A stretch of 64,000 nucleotides of DNA, from the NCBI RefSeq assembly GCF_042477335.2, contig NC_091264.1:32179386-32243385 (forward strand), written 5' to 3'. A model generated the notes under the pieces. That model worked only from the letters and a program-made list of their open reading frames with translations, searched no databases and was not told the DNA's origin. This document shows, in pieces, positions 49,701 through 60,619 of this stretch. This DNA is from Ovis canadensis. Its lineage: Eukaryota > Chordata > Mammalia > Artiodactyla > Bovidae. Positions within the stretch are counted from its first letter, which is position 1; each line of letters opens with the position of its first letter. Position numbers and translations under genes: made by a program.

Positions 49701-52700
49701 TGTCAGCTCAGCAGGCAGGCTGAGCATGGATGTGGGCCCTCTGGAGCAGAGGGATCTGAAATTAAGGCAGTTCAGCTTCCAGAAACTCATCTGCAGTCTC
49801 ATAATCCAGATATGTAGGAAGACACTCTTGGAATCTTGGCAGACTGAAGCTTTTAAGAAATTAAGTTGTATGTCATCACATATGGGGTGGGGTACACCAC
49901 AGGCTCTTGTGGCTTCTAAGGGGGAAAGGTGTGACTCCCACCAGCCTTTCTTGGGCCTCAGCCCTTTGGGAGAAGGGGCAGAGACAGGAAGCTGGAATGA
50001 GGGGAGTTAGAATTGGGGTCATGCGGATGTTGTTGGCAGCCTGAACTGCATGGAGTGGAGCCTCCTGCCTCCCGCCACAAAGGAGATGGAGATACAGACA
50101 TCTGTGGTGAAGGGTCGCTTCATGGGGGACCCCTCCCATGAGTATGAACACACTGAGCTGCAGAAGGTGAACGATGGCGAGAAGGTCTTTGAGGAAGAAG
50201 TAGTGGTGAGTGAAGACGAGAGGAGGAGGGCCTGAACACAAGGGGCTGGGCTGGTGGACACTGGTGGCAGCAAGCACGGTCATCATCACAGCCACTGGGG
50301 CCACGGGCCCTGGGCCTCCGTGCCAGCCCCCTCGCTCCAACCTGGTGCCCTGGGACGCTGGTGCATTGCCTCCAGGGAGTGGAGAGGAGGAAACCTCTGT
50401 TAAGTCACCTGCCCAGGGTGACATCACTCCTGAATGTTGACAGGGTGGCAAGGGGATGGGCAGCTCTCGGGAGAGCTGGGTTATAGGGCCAGGGCTAGGA
50501 AGAAGCAGTCTGTGCATTGCTCTGGGGTCAGGGGATGTGCACAGGTGCTTATATTTTTGTATAGATTTGTATTTTACTAGATAACACATTCAGGCTTCCC
50601 AGGTGGCACTAGTGGTAAAGAACATGCCTGCCAATGCAGGAGACATAAGAGACACAGGTTTGATCCCTGGGTTGGGAAGATCCCCTGGAGAAGGGCATGG
50701 TAACCCACTCCACTATTTCTGCCTTGGAAATCCCATGGACAGAGGAGCCTGGCGGGCTATAGTTGACAGGGTTGCAAAGAGTCGACACAACTGAAGAGAC
50801 TTAGCACACACACACACACACACAGATAATACATTCACTTGAAACTGTTAGCAGTGATTACTTTTAGGAGATGGGATTATGAGTGGTTTTAATTTTCTTA
50901 GGTATATTATAAAATATCTCCATATTACCCAGATATTCTACAGTAAGCACGACAGCTTTTATATTTTAAAACAGCAAAATAAGCAACATTAAAATATGGG
51001 ATTGCATGGTTGGAAAATAACCCAATTTCTGAAAATAGACAAACCTGTGATTCAAAATCCAACCTTTGCCCTTGAACCTGGGTGAGGCCAAATGTCTGGG
51101 TCTAGGTCTGTGATGCTTCAGCTACAAACCCCTGTCTGCCGGACAACCTCTACATCCTCTGTTTTCTCTTCTGTAGAACTGAGACTTGTACAAGTGAGGT
51201 GCCATTTTTTTTTTTGGCCTTGCCACGAGGGTTGCAGGATCTTAGTTCCCTAACCAGGGATTGAACCCACGTCCCCTGCATTGGAAGCACAGGATCTTAA
51301 CCACTAGACTGCCAGGGAATTCCCAAGGTGATGTATTTAAAGCACCTGGCCTAGACACTTATTAGTTTCCATCTCCTTTGTAAACAATTCCAATCAGCAG
51401 CCCAGGGGAAATACGTGGCTGAATGGCTCTGGGGTCTCCCAGTGACCCTTTCCCTGTCAAGTGCTGTTTTCTTCCAAACATCTCTATGCAGTCCTTTTGT
51501 TTGGGTTGGGGTTGCCCTTGATATTGATTCTAACCAAATTTCATCTGTGTAAACACGTTACAGTATGGAGTGATGTTTGAGAAATGATGTTAAGTCAAAG
51601 AGCAGGACAAGAAACTATATAAACTGTAACTCTAATTTTCCTTTGAATATAGGCATAGGAAAAAAAGAATAGAAGGGATTATACCAATGTTATCAGCGAT
51701 TACCTTCAGGAGGTAGGATTATGAATGGCTTTAATTTTCTTAGGTATATTATAAAATACTTCTATATCACCCAGATATTCTACAGTCAGCATGATAGCTT
51801 TTATATTTTAAAAAGGCAAAATGAGCAACATTAAAATATGATGACGTTTCTGGACCGGTATATAAAACACTGTTAATGGTGTCTGCTCCCAGTGAGAGCG
51901 ACTGGGGGACCAGGAATGAGATGAGACGCTGCTTTTTATTATTTTTTTAAAAAAGTTTTAAATATCGTACTTACCAGCGGTATGTATTACCAACTTAAGA
52001 AAGGACAGGAGGGAGGGAATGTAGGCAAGAAATTCACTCATGGTGAATTTCCATGCACCTGGCATCTCTGCATGATGACCCAGGTCAGATGAACATCCAG
52101 AGGGCGCCTGCACCAGGCGTGACTGACTGGGCACAGCACCCCAGCGGGATACCTTGTCTCCTGTCTCCTCAGGTCCAGATCAAGGAAGAGATGCGCTTGG
52201 TGTCCATTATTGACCAGATCGACAAGGCTGTGGCTGTCATCCCCAGAGGCGCCCTCTTTAAGACCCCTTTTGGACCTATCAATGTCAATCGGACCTTTGA
52301 AGGTAAGTTCTCTTCCTGAGCGCAGTCAGATACACGTCTGGGAGTCCAGGGGAACCTACCTGTTTTCTCAGAGAAGGAATAACTGTTGCCACATCACTTG
52401 GGAGGACCTGCCGAATGGCATTACTGGACCCTGACTTTTATGCCTGAGTTGAGAGAGCGTCTGGCCATCTGAGTTCAGGGCTGTGTGCAGGGCTGGGCTC
52501 CCCACCTTTCCTCACGCTGCTCCTCCGTAGTCTGTTCTCGTTGCAGGGGCTGAGCCAAGTTCTGGCTGAGAAAATGCTGGTCCCTTGCCGCCCTTCAGTT
52601 CCCCATCAGTAGCTGACTGAACCCTTTGCAAGCCCCTCCATGTGGTCGCCAATCAGAGAGGAAGGGGATTGTGGGGCTTGGGGATGACCATCCCTTCCTA

Positions 52701-55700
52701 CCTGCCGCCCCTTTGTAGGACTGTCCTTGTCCGAAGCCAAGAAGCTGAGTTCTTACTTCCACTTCAGGGAGCCTGTTGAGCTGAAGAACAAGACCTTGCT
52801 GGAGAAGGCTGAGCTCGACCCATCCCTAGACTTCATGGACTCTCTGGAGCATGACATCCCCAAAGGTAACAGCCTGTTACTTGGAGGACACTGGATCCAC
52901 CCCCAGGTCAGAACAGTGGGCCATGCCACCTGCCAATTCCCTCTTAAGAGTGGGACCCATGGCCTGGGTGGGAACTGGGAGTTCAACATGGGGGCTTGAG
53001 TAGGAGGCTCCTCCAGGGCCCAGTACAGGGCTCAGCTTCAAATGTTTGCAGACAAAAGGATTGTCTTCCAGGTGCTTCCACAGACAGGAAGTCTCTCTTG
53101 ATTTTCATCTCAACCTTGAATGAAGGCAAGTTGGGAATTTCCCCCCACCAAAACATCCCTGAAAATAGTAGCCGTATATACATCTTCACGGTTGGTTTTC
53201 GGGGTTAGATCCAGTGCTTGGCACACAGCTGGTGCTCAGGGAGTAGGTGCCAACTGACCTGTAGAGGACCACCTGCTAAGGAAATGAGTTCTGTACGTCT
53301 GTCTCCTGCTAAGTGTGCTTTTAAATCATAAAACATACAACTTCAGAGGCCTTCTTGTGCTTCAGGGCCCACCTGGCCCAGGCACACAGCCACAGCTGGT
53401 GGGGGTCAGAGACCCCGGTTCCTCCCTGGGCTCCCCCAGTAGAGATGAGCACATCCTCGGAAGATGCTCTTGCTGGGCTCTGCATCCCAGGACAGGTGCC
53501 AGGCTCTGGGCATTCAGGGGCCACACCCGAGGCGCTGCCTCAGCAGCCCTGCTTTTTTCCCCATGCCTGGTGTTCTGAGAGCTGGAGGGATCTGTTGCTG
53601 ATGATGGCAAAGACAATGATTCTAGGAACTACTCATAAGGTAACGACACTGCTTACTGTGTGCCAGGCGCTGTACCCAGTCTTTCCCGTGCCTCTTTTTT
53701 TTTCCTTAGTTCATTTTAATCTTCACAGCGATCTGTGAGTTAGATACTATTATATCATTATCCCCATTTTACAGATGAAAAAACCAGAGGCTCAGAGAGT
53801 TAAATCCAAGGACACAGTATGTGTTAAAGCATTAGACTCCAAGGCTCTGGCCTTAACTGTGGTGTCAAGTAGATGGTGTTTTCAGTGGACAATGGGAATT
53901 GCAGGACAGTAGTCACCCCCATCACTAGGGGGAAACATTTCTGAGGATGAGCAACCCAACTGGGCTGGAACTCAGGGTAGAGGTGGGGCGGCAGGAGTCA
54001 TTACACGCAAGGGCTCCGGAGCCAGAAAGCCTGAGTTGGAATCCTGTATCTGCTGTGTACTACTTGGCCACCTCAGACAATTCCCTCAATCCCCTTGTAC
54101 CTCAATTTCTAAAAGGGGAAAATTGATCTTTTCTGCCTCATTGGGTTGTTATGAAAATTAAATGAAATAACAACACATACACAAAACATTTATGATACTG
54201 CTTAAGACATCGAAGGCTTCCCTGGTGGCTCAGAGGGTAAAGCGTCTGCCTGCAATGCGGGAGACCTGGGTTCGATTCCTGGGTCAGGAAGATCCCCTGG
54301 AGAAGGAAACAGCAGTCCACTCCAGCACTCTGGCCTGGAAAATCCCGTGGATGGAGGAGCCGGATAGGCTACAGTCCATGGGGTCGCAAAGAGTCGCACA
54401 CGACTGAGCGACTTCACTTAAGACATTAAGGACTCAAGTAAAAATCAATAAGTATTACTGATACTGTTTTCAGTAGCAAAAACGACTTAGAGGGGCGTTG
54501 GGCAGGCTAGGGAGGGCCTAAAGGGCCAAAGAGTAGGAGGGTTTAGTTGCTCAGCTGTGTCAGACTCTTTGTGATGCTATGGACTGTGGCCCACCAGGCT
54601 CCCCTGTCCGTGGGATTTCCCAGGCAAGGATACTGGAGTGGGTTACCATTTCCTTCTCCAGGGAATCTTCCTGACCCAGGGATCGAACTCACATCTGCAT
54701 TGCAAGGAGATTCTTTACCACTGAGCCACGTGGGACCCTAGGAGTAGACCAAGGCAGTAGGCGCTGCTGGTGGCTTGTAGGCAGATCTGCGATAACAAGG
54801 CAGTGGCGGCATCAGTGGATGTGGAAGGCAAGCCAGGGCTCTGGAGGCCGTTTTGGGGCTACTGTAGTGCCCCGGGGGCTGGGCCATGGGTTACAGGTGG
54901 CTAAGGGCTGCCAGCAGAGTGGCTATGCTGGCCTCCACCACACGGGGGCACCAGAGTCAAGCCTCCCCGAGCATAGACTGGGGGTCCCGGACCTGGCAGG
55001 GAGATGGTTATAGAGGGTGAGAATTTCTTAACCATCAGACCCACTTTCCAGATTCCCATTACCTCCTCCAACTCTGTGCTCCCCACTTGACTAGGGGCTC
55101 GTGGGGACTGCACATCCCTGGTTGGTAAAGGGAGTTAGGAACACTGGTGGTGGGACCCAGTGCCAGGGCCTGCGTGGCCGACTGAGAAAAGTCCTCTTAG
55201 CACCCCTAATCTGGGGGCAGCAGCCCCTCCCCGATTTGGAGTATGGCTGGAAAGCTCTGCCCAGTGAGGACTTCTCAGCTGCGGCAGAAAGGAGCCCAGG
55301 GCCAGTGGATGAGGCTCTCCCTTCAGAGCGCTGGGTGACACAAGGGGGCCTCCTCCCCACCCCCCTGGAACCTAGACTTCTTGCACTAACAGTGGGTCTC
55401 AGGGCTGAGAGATCAACTGATGATTTGATGCCCCAATAGCGCCTTGTCCTTAGTGCTGGAGCCTTAGGAGTGAAGCACTCCCAGAGTCTCCTGTGTTGGA
55501 GGGCTGGAGGGGAGATATGCTCCTGGCCTGACTTTGGGAAACTCCACAGTTCTGGGCCTCCAGCTCCCCTTCTCCCAGAGCCACCACCAGAAAGCCTGCA
55601 GGAAGTCTGGCCGAGTTTTACTCAGGATGGTTTGGTGGGGCCTGCAGTATGGCGGAGGAAATGTGGCTGGCTGGGGGAGAGCAGCCCCTCTGACCCTGCT

Positions 55701-58700
55701 CCCAGACTCCCTGCAGTATCTGCCCCTGGAAGAGCAGAAGGAGCTGCTGGGAGGCTGCCCCCACCAAGCAGACAGTAGCCAGAATGGCTGGGTCACTAAG
55801 TGAAGCAAAGTCCCAACAGAGAGTTCCCTGGGGCACCAGGACTGGCGGGAAGTATGGGATCTGCCCAGGTAGGATCAGCTTCCTTTCTGGGTCTGAGGCA
55901 ACTGTTGAGGGGAACCCTGTGTCACCTGTGAGCAGGAATGGGTCAGGCAGTCCATGGGACTCCTGCTCTCTGTGGCCACGTGGATTGGCCAGGTGCTCAG
56001 CAGCTGGTCCCTGGACCACCCTCGGCTGGAGAGAGGATGTAAGAATGTTGCCTGGAGCCACCTGTGGCCTTCCGAGCCGTCCCACTGTGCCGTGGGGTCT
56101 GTGGAGTTCTGTGGGAGTAGGGTTTGGCAGCAGAAGCATCCTTCTGGCAGACACAGGGCAACAGCCAGGAGTTCACTGAGCTTGGGCTGCTGCTAGGTGA
56201 GACACGGAGCCCTGTCAGGATGCCGGATTTCTGGGCAGTACTCTGCTGTTCAACGCTCCTTAACCTTCTATGCTGTCAGCACATAGTCACTGAGCAGCTA
56301 GTATGTCCCAGGGACCAGAGATGCTGCTGAGAACAAGGCACCATCTGTGCCTCACAGACGTTTGGGAAGATCAAATGAAACAGGATGGGAAGTGGCAATG
56401 TAAACAGCAGGTGCCGCATAGGTGTCCTAGGAAGCAGAGCACGCAGGTGGAGGGCAGAGCGCCTCTCTCTGGGCTGGAGCAGAGATCTCAGGGACTGCCG
56501 GCTACGAAGCAGCCAGGGTTCCAGCACAGTGCCCAGAGCAGGCAGCAGAGGGCAGCAAGGGGCCTGCCTGCCTGGAAAGCAGCTTTTAGTAAGTGATGGC
56601 TGGGAAGAGGTGGGGGACAGGGGAGACAGCACTGGAGAGGGTGGGCAATGCAGGGTCCGGGATCAGCCCTCTCTCAAGGGGGTATGCAGGTGGCACCTCC
56701 CTTCCAGTCTAGTGGAGGTTCAGGTGACAGGTGCTCGGCCTTCTGCACCAAGGGGCTTGGCTTTGCCTATCAGTAAGACTGGGAACTCTTCGGCGTGTCC
56801 CCGCCCCCACCCCCTCCCATGTGCTGTGGCCCTGGTGTCGGGGAGTGGTTGCTCTGAAAAGGGGCCTGTGGCCATTTTTGTGTGTGTGAGACAAGTTGTG
56901 CGGTGCTGGTCTGAGTGGATTTAAGCCATTTGCTGCCCCTGGACAGCCCTGAACTCCAGCCTGGTCCACTCTCCTCCTCCAACTTAATCTCAGAACTTGG
57001 CTGCCTTTCTTCCTGGAGGGCAGGGGAATGTAACTATGATGAGCATCTCCCAGCCTGAGCGTCCCACACTGGCAAGGTGAGTGAGACCCCCAAGGCCCAG
57101 GAGGACTTCTGCTCATGCAGGAGGCCCCATTCCTCATTTACCAGCTTGTATCCCACCACATCCTCAGAAAAGAGAGCTTGTGGAGAAAAGTGGCTGCCAG
57201 GGGGCTGGAGGGTGAGGTCTGGGGAGACTTGGGAGCAGCATGGGCTGCAGGAGGCTGCTTCCCCTAGAGTCCCAGTGGTGGCTGGCTGGGCCCAGCCTTG
57301 CCAGCAGCTGCAGCAATAAAAGTGGGTGAAGGTGAAAGCAAGAGCCTGGCTTCCCAGGTAGATGCTACGTGACTCCTGGCACGTTGAGAGTATGTGTTTC
57401 CTGGGCGACAAGCTGAGCCAGGGACAAGGAAAGGACAGAAGTGTGACAGGAATGCAAGGGGAGGGAGGAAGTAGTGTCATTGGCTGGCCAGCCCTGTACA
57501 TACCACTTCTGTACTCTGCCAGCACCCTGGGCCTGCATGGCACAGATCCCTAACCCTGGTGGGGGAACCCTGTTTCTCCTTGCTCTTGCTTGGCCAGTGT
57601 AGAGGGAGCCCCTGATGAGCCTGGCCCCTCCCCCACCCACTAGAAGCAAGAGGTGGCCAAGCCCTAGGTGGGCAGGTTGGTACTGGGGAAGCCAGGACCG
57701 CCCTTGCTCAGGGTATGCCACAGCACTGGAGACAGAGAACTGCTGAGTGTGTCTGGCTGGGGGACTCCAGTTCTTTCTCCAGGGCAGCATTTGGCCCAGG
57801 GTCGGGGCCAGTGGGGCTGTAAGCTGCCTTCTCCGGTGGTCAGAGCCTGACCTTTTTCAGTTCCAGGGGGCTGTAGCTGTGGACTGCTGGAGCAGAGGGA
57901 CTCCCCAGATGCTGCTGCGGGGACTGGCATGGGGAGCTGGCCGGGGTTACCTTCCGGGGGTGTGTTCTGGCCTGAAGCTGCATACGGTGTACTGGTGTAC
58001 TGGTGCACAGGGAACACTCTGGTCTGTCACACCCCGTCTCCTGTTACCCCTAGGCCATCTGTTTTCTGGAATGAATGACTAGCAGAGCAACAGGCTATGG
58101 CTCCAGAACCTACAGGCAGGTTTATGAGGTAGAAGATCTCAGGGATCCAGAGAGGCAAGCTGCAGGAGCTGGGGGAGACACTCCCCACTTCTCTGACCAC
58201 CCCCACCCCCCAGGCAGTGCCCCAGTCAGAGCCCTGGGAACCCAGGGACACTCTTCTTTCTCAATGCTATCTGGATGGCACTGAGGGGGCCTGGGGGAGT
58301 GGGGTCAAGCCTATACTGTGGTTTCTGCTTCATCACCTCAACCTTGGCTGGTGGTATTTGGTGCAGGCCACCGCACAGTGCTGAGGTGGCTCCTGCGTGG
58401 GCACCCCCCAAGCAGGTTAAGGCCACCAGACTACATATACCCCAAAAGCTCTGGCTTTGACCTGGGCAGGTGCTGGAGCCCTGAGATGGGCTGAGCTGCC
58501 ATCAGGGCAAAGGGTGCCTGGTGGTCAGGTCTCTTGTAATCAGGGTGGCCTCTGGTGGGTGGGGCCTGAGCTCCAAGGCTGCTGGGTGTGGAGTGACCGG
58601 GGTGGGCCATGGTTGGAGGCGGCCTGGGGGCAGCGGCACAGCGGGAGCCAGGCAGCCGGGCTGGGCTGGCAGCTGATGAAGGCCTCGGCGCAGTTCTCAG

Positions 58701-59749
58701 TGCATCACTGGCTGGTCCAGCACCAAAACCTTCAAAGCATTTGCCTTTCTGGCAGGGGCTGGGGCAGAGTTGCGGCTGGGCTGGGAGAGGCCTCGGCGCA
58801 GGGGAATAGGAACTCCAGATCTGCATCCAGGGGCGATTTTCCCAGGCTCCTTCCTCCCACACAGCGGCTCCCTCCCTTGGTTCTGGAGCTGGATCAGGCC
58901 CTTCCCGCCAAGTCCTCGTGGCTGCACAACTCAGCCCCAGGCTGGGCTGCTCCCGTCTGGGGAGCAAAAACCAGGGCAGAACCCAGGACAGACAAAGGCT
59001 CATTAGCTGCGGCCCAAGTCCCCTCCCACCAAGGACGGCTCTCAGTCTACCAGCTGCCAGAAAAGGGCTATTGAGCTGGAGGCCTGAAAAGGCCACATTT
59101 ATGTGAGCCTGGGCAGGTCTCATCCATCTCAGAGTTAAGTTGCTGGGCCTGGAGCAAAATTTTGCAAGAGAGGTGAAGTGCACCAGGACAGCAGGCCACC
59201 AGCGAGCCAGAGTGCAGGGAAGAGAGGAGCCTGGCGTCTCCCCGGCCTAGCCCCAACCCCGCTCCGCCTGTGCATGGGTGACCCAGCTTCCTCCCCCATG
59301 CAACCTGTCACTGGACTTGCTGACAGGAACAAAATGGACTGCTTTGAGTTCCACCTCTTTTCATTTCCTTCGCCCTCCCTCTGGAAGTGGCTTTAATGAG
59401 CAGTGAAATGGCTCAAAGGCAATCAGAGGAGTAAAGCGCCGGGATAATTAAATTGTCTTCCCCTTTCCCAGTGGAACCTTCACGCTCAGGCCTGGCTTCC
59501 TGGAGCTGGGGTTTCCGCACCCCTGGCCGGGCTCTGCCTCCACGATGCCCAGGCCTTGCCCTCTGCTGCCTCTTCCCCACCCCCCCAGGGTCCTGGAGTG
59601 TCCAGATGGAGAGGGGCAATGCCTTGGTGGTGCTGCGCAGCCTGCTCTGGCCCGGCCTCACCTTCTACCACGCTCCTCGCACCAAGAACTATGGCTACAT
59701 CTACGTGGGCACCGGCGAGAAGAACCTAGACCTGCCCTTCATGCTGTAG
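46499..59749 (+). CDS. RSPH9: Radial spoke head component 9, complete CDS (5 exons)
   Basis: Radial-spoke head protein of motile cilia and sperm flagella, partner of RSPH1/RSPH4A/RSPH3. Loss causes primary ciliary dyskinesia with central-pair defects in people. Join 46499-46725, 50040-50205, 52173-52302, 52719-52865, 59589-59749: 831 nt, 276 aa, equal to human. Starts [19 protein letters not shown] and contains [83 protein letters not shown] and ends [12 protein letters not shown]. Lys268, whose in-frame loss is a known human disease allele, is present. An out-of-frame ATG at 46444 overlaps the start in a weak context. The 6.7-kb intron 4 is the largest gap. Confidence 0.96.
47519..47820 (-). 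repeat. L1 3' end, antisense, RSPH9 intron 1
   Basis: Poly-T at 47519-47534, then the ruminant L1 tail antisense ('tattacaatattgtagtggt', 'catgaatcagccatgggtgt'). Confidence 0.7.
47990..49900. repeat. Decayed dispersed repeat, family not named (RSPH9 intron 1)
   Basis: Several stretches ('aaagcattccagcaagtgcaaagg', 'gcttggatgagggtggaagt') resemble a common ancient mammalian interspersed repeat that I cannot name with confidence. No exon lies here before 50040. Confidence 0.3.
50040..50205 (+). CDS. RSPH9: RSPH9 coding exon 2 (residues 76-131)
   Basis: Acceptor TTGGCAG before 50040, donor GTGAGT at 50206. Encodes [20 protein letters not shown] through [20 protein letters not shown]. Confidence 0.95.
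50591..50824 (+). repeat. Bov-tA2-type SINE with (CA)n tail, RSPH9 intron 2
   Basis: Head 'caggcttcccaggtggcact', BovA tail 'gttgcaaagagtcgacacaa', then (CA)n at 50803-50823. Confidence 0.9.
50851..50998 (+). repeat. Direct repeat copy A (RSPH9 intron 2)
   Basis: About 148 bp closely matching 51694-51840, sharing 'ttaattttcttaggtatatt' and 'cccagatattctacagt'. Confidence 0.85.
51207..51326 (-). repeat. CHR-type SINE, antisense
   Basis: 'cttagttccctaaccaggga' and 'actgccagggaattccc'. Confidence 0.8.
51694..51840 (+). repeat. Direct repeat copy B (RSPH9 intron 2)
   Basis: Same orientation as copy A, with an offset of about 843 bp. Substitutions are scattered and the length is almost unchanged. 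Confidence 0.85.
52173..52302 (+). CDS. RSPH9: RSPH9 coding exon 3 (residues 132-175)
   Basis: Acceptor CTCCTCAG before 52173, donor GTAAGT at 52303. Encodes [20 protein letters not shown] to NVNRTFE. Confidence 0.95.
52719..52865 (+). CDS. RSPH9: RSPH9 coding exon 4 (residues 175-224)
   Basis: Acceptor CTTTGTAG before 52719, donor GTAACA at 52866. Encodes [20 protein letters not shown] to SLEHDIPK. Confidence 0.95.
53640..53860 (-). repeat. MIR SINE, antisense
   Basis: 'gtgtgccaggcgctgtaccc' and 'ccccattttacagatgaaaa'. Confidence 0.7.
54010..54190 (+). repeat. MIR SINE, sense
   Basis: 'gagccagaaagcctgagttg', 'gtacctcaatttctaaaagg' and 'gggttgttatgaaaattaaa'. It faces the antisense MIR just upstream. 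Confidence 0.65.
54213..54420 (+). repeat. Bov-tA SINE, sense
   Basis: 'ggcttccctggtggctcaga' to 'acacgactgagcgacttcac'. CpG sites are largely kept, suggesting a young copy. Confidence 0.9.
54545..54736 (-). repeat. Bov-tA SINE, antisense
   Basis: 'ttgctcagctgtgtcagact' to 'ccactgagccacgtgggacc'. Forms an inverted pair with the sense copy 125 bp upstream. Confidence 0.88.
54740..59588 (+). other. RSPH9 intron 4, repeat-poor GC-rich tract
   Basis: Almost 5 kb with no young SINE or LINE. Many long overlapping open frames exist on both strands because of GC content. None shows a domain or matches a known neighbour gene. The last about 500 bp look more constrained (see findings). Confidence 0.5.
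59589..59749 (+). CDS. RSPH9: RSPH9 coding exon 5 (residues 224-276)
   Basis: Acceptor CCCCCCAG before 59589, TAG at 59747-59749. Encodes [20 protein letters not shown] to NLDLPFML. Confidence 0.95.
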
Positions 59750-60221
59750 GCGGGCTGCCCGGGGGATGTGCAGTCTGAGCAGTGTTTTCATAAAGGCGGT
59801 GGATCTGGTCAGTCTGTTCTGTGCTGCTGCTTACCCCCACCTCCACCTCCATCTGGTGTCCAGGCTGAGGAGAGGCCCAGCTCTAAATAGAGCAAGTGGC
59901 AGAGGGCTGGAATGTGCTAACAAGAGAGAATGGTGGGAGGGAACGGCATGGGGGAGAAGGTGGCAGCCAGGAGGCCTCTGAGGAGGGCAGCTTCTTGGAC
60001 TCAGAAGAGAGCTGCACGTAGGCCGGGCAGCCTAACAAAAAGCCAACGGCTGTCAACAGAGAGGAAGGGAACCGGTGTGGCTGTGAGCTCCGATCGATGC
60101 GCCCACGTGGCCCACCACCAGAGCCCGGTGACTCAATGCGCAGTGACTGGCCAGAAACGGGCTGAGCCCCCCGCGCTCCCCAAGCAGTGAGCACACACCC
60201 AGCGGGGGAGCACAAGCCAGG
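59750..60221. other. RSPH9-MRPS18A convergent intergenic gap
   Basis: Only about 0.7 kb separates the two stop codons. For RSPH9 the only near-signal I see is CATAAA at 59789-59794. For MRPS18A it is a TATAAA variant at 60227-60222. No further gene. Confidence 0.5.
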
Positions 60222-60227
60222 TTTATA
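60222..60227 (-). terminator. MRPS18A: Poly(A) signal candidate, MRPS18A
   Basis: TTTATA on the + strand reads TATAAA on the minus strand, a recognised variant hexamer, about 250 nt past the stop codon. Confidence 0.45.
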
Positions 60228-60474
60228 ATATTCCTTCAGACAAAGGGCCGGTGCCCCAGCCCTGAGCCCAGGCCAGTCGTGAGACCACCGCAGCTGCGCA
60301 GGGTCGCCTGCCCTGACTGCCGCCAGCGCCCAGCACCGTAGTGGTGCAGGTCCCAGGCACTGGAGCAGACCTGCCGCCCTCCTGTGCCATCTGCACTGGA
60401 GGAGCCGGGCCGCCCTGGTGGGATGGGGTGGGAGTGCAGGATGAGCTCAGGCTCTCAGGAGGCCCTGCTCTCAG

Positions 60475-60619
60475 TCAGTGATACAGCACCAAAGGCCTGC
60501 CCGTGTAGGAGACGTTGTCCTTCAGGAGGGGGGACCCCACAGCCATGCGCACCTTGTTCCAGCGGTGGCCTTTGTTGTAGATGGGCTTGACGGAGCGGGG
60601 AGACCAGCGGGTCAGGTAC
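60475..60619 (-). CDS. MRPS18A: MRPS18A last coding exon
   Basis: Acceptor CTAACAG, TGA at 60477-60475. Encodes [17 protein letters not shown] to LYH. Confidence 0.94.

Noticed and set aside
48430-49800. Additional RSPH9 exon or separate gene in intron 1
   Set aside because: RSPH9 exon 1 joins 50040 in frame to give the full human-length protein. The interval looks like decayed repeat.
54740-59580. Many 60-250 codon frames on both strands in RSPH9 intron 4
   Set aside because: High GC lowers stop frequency. Frames overlap on both strands with no domains, splice structure or start context.
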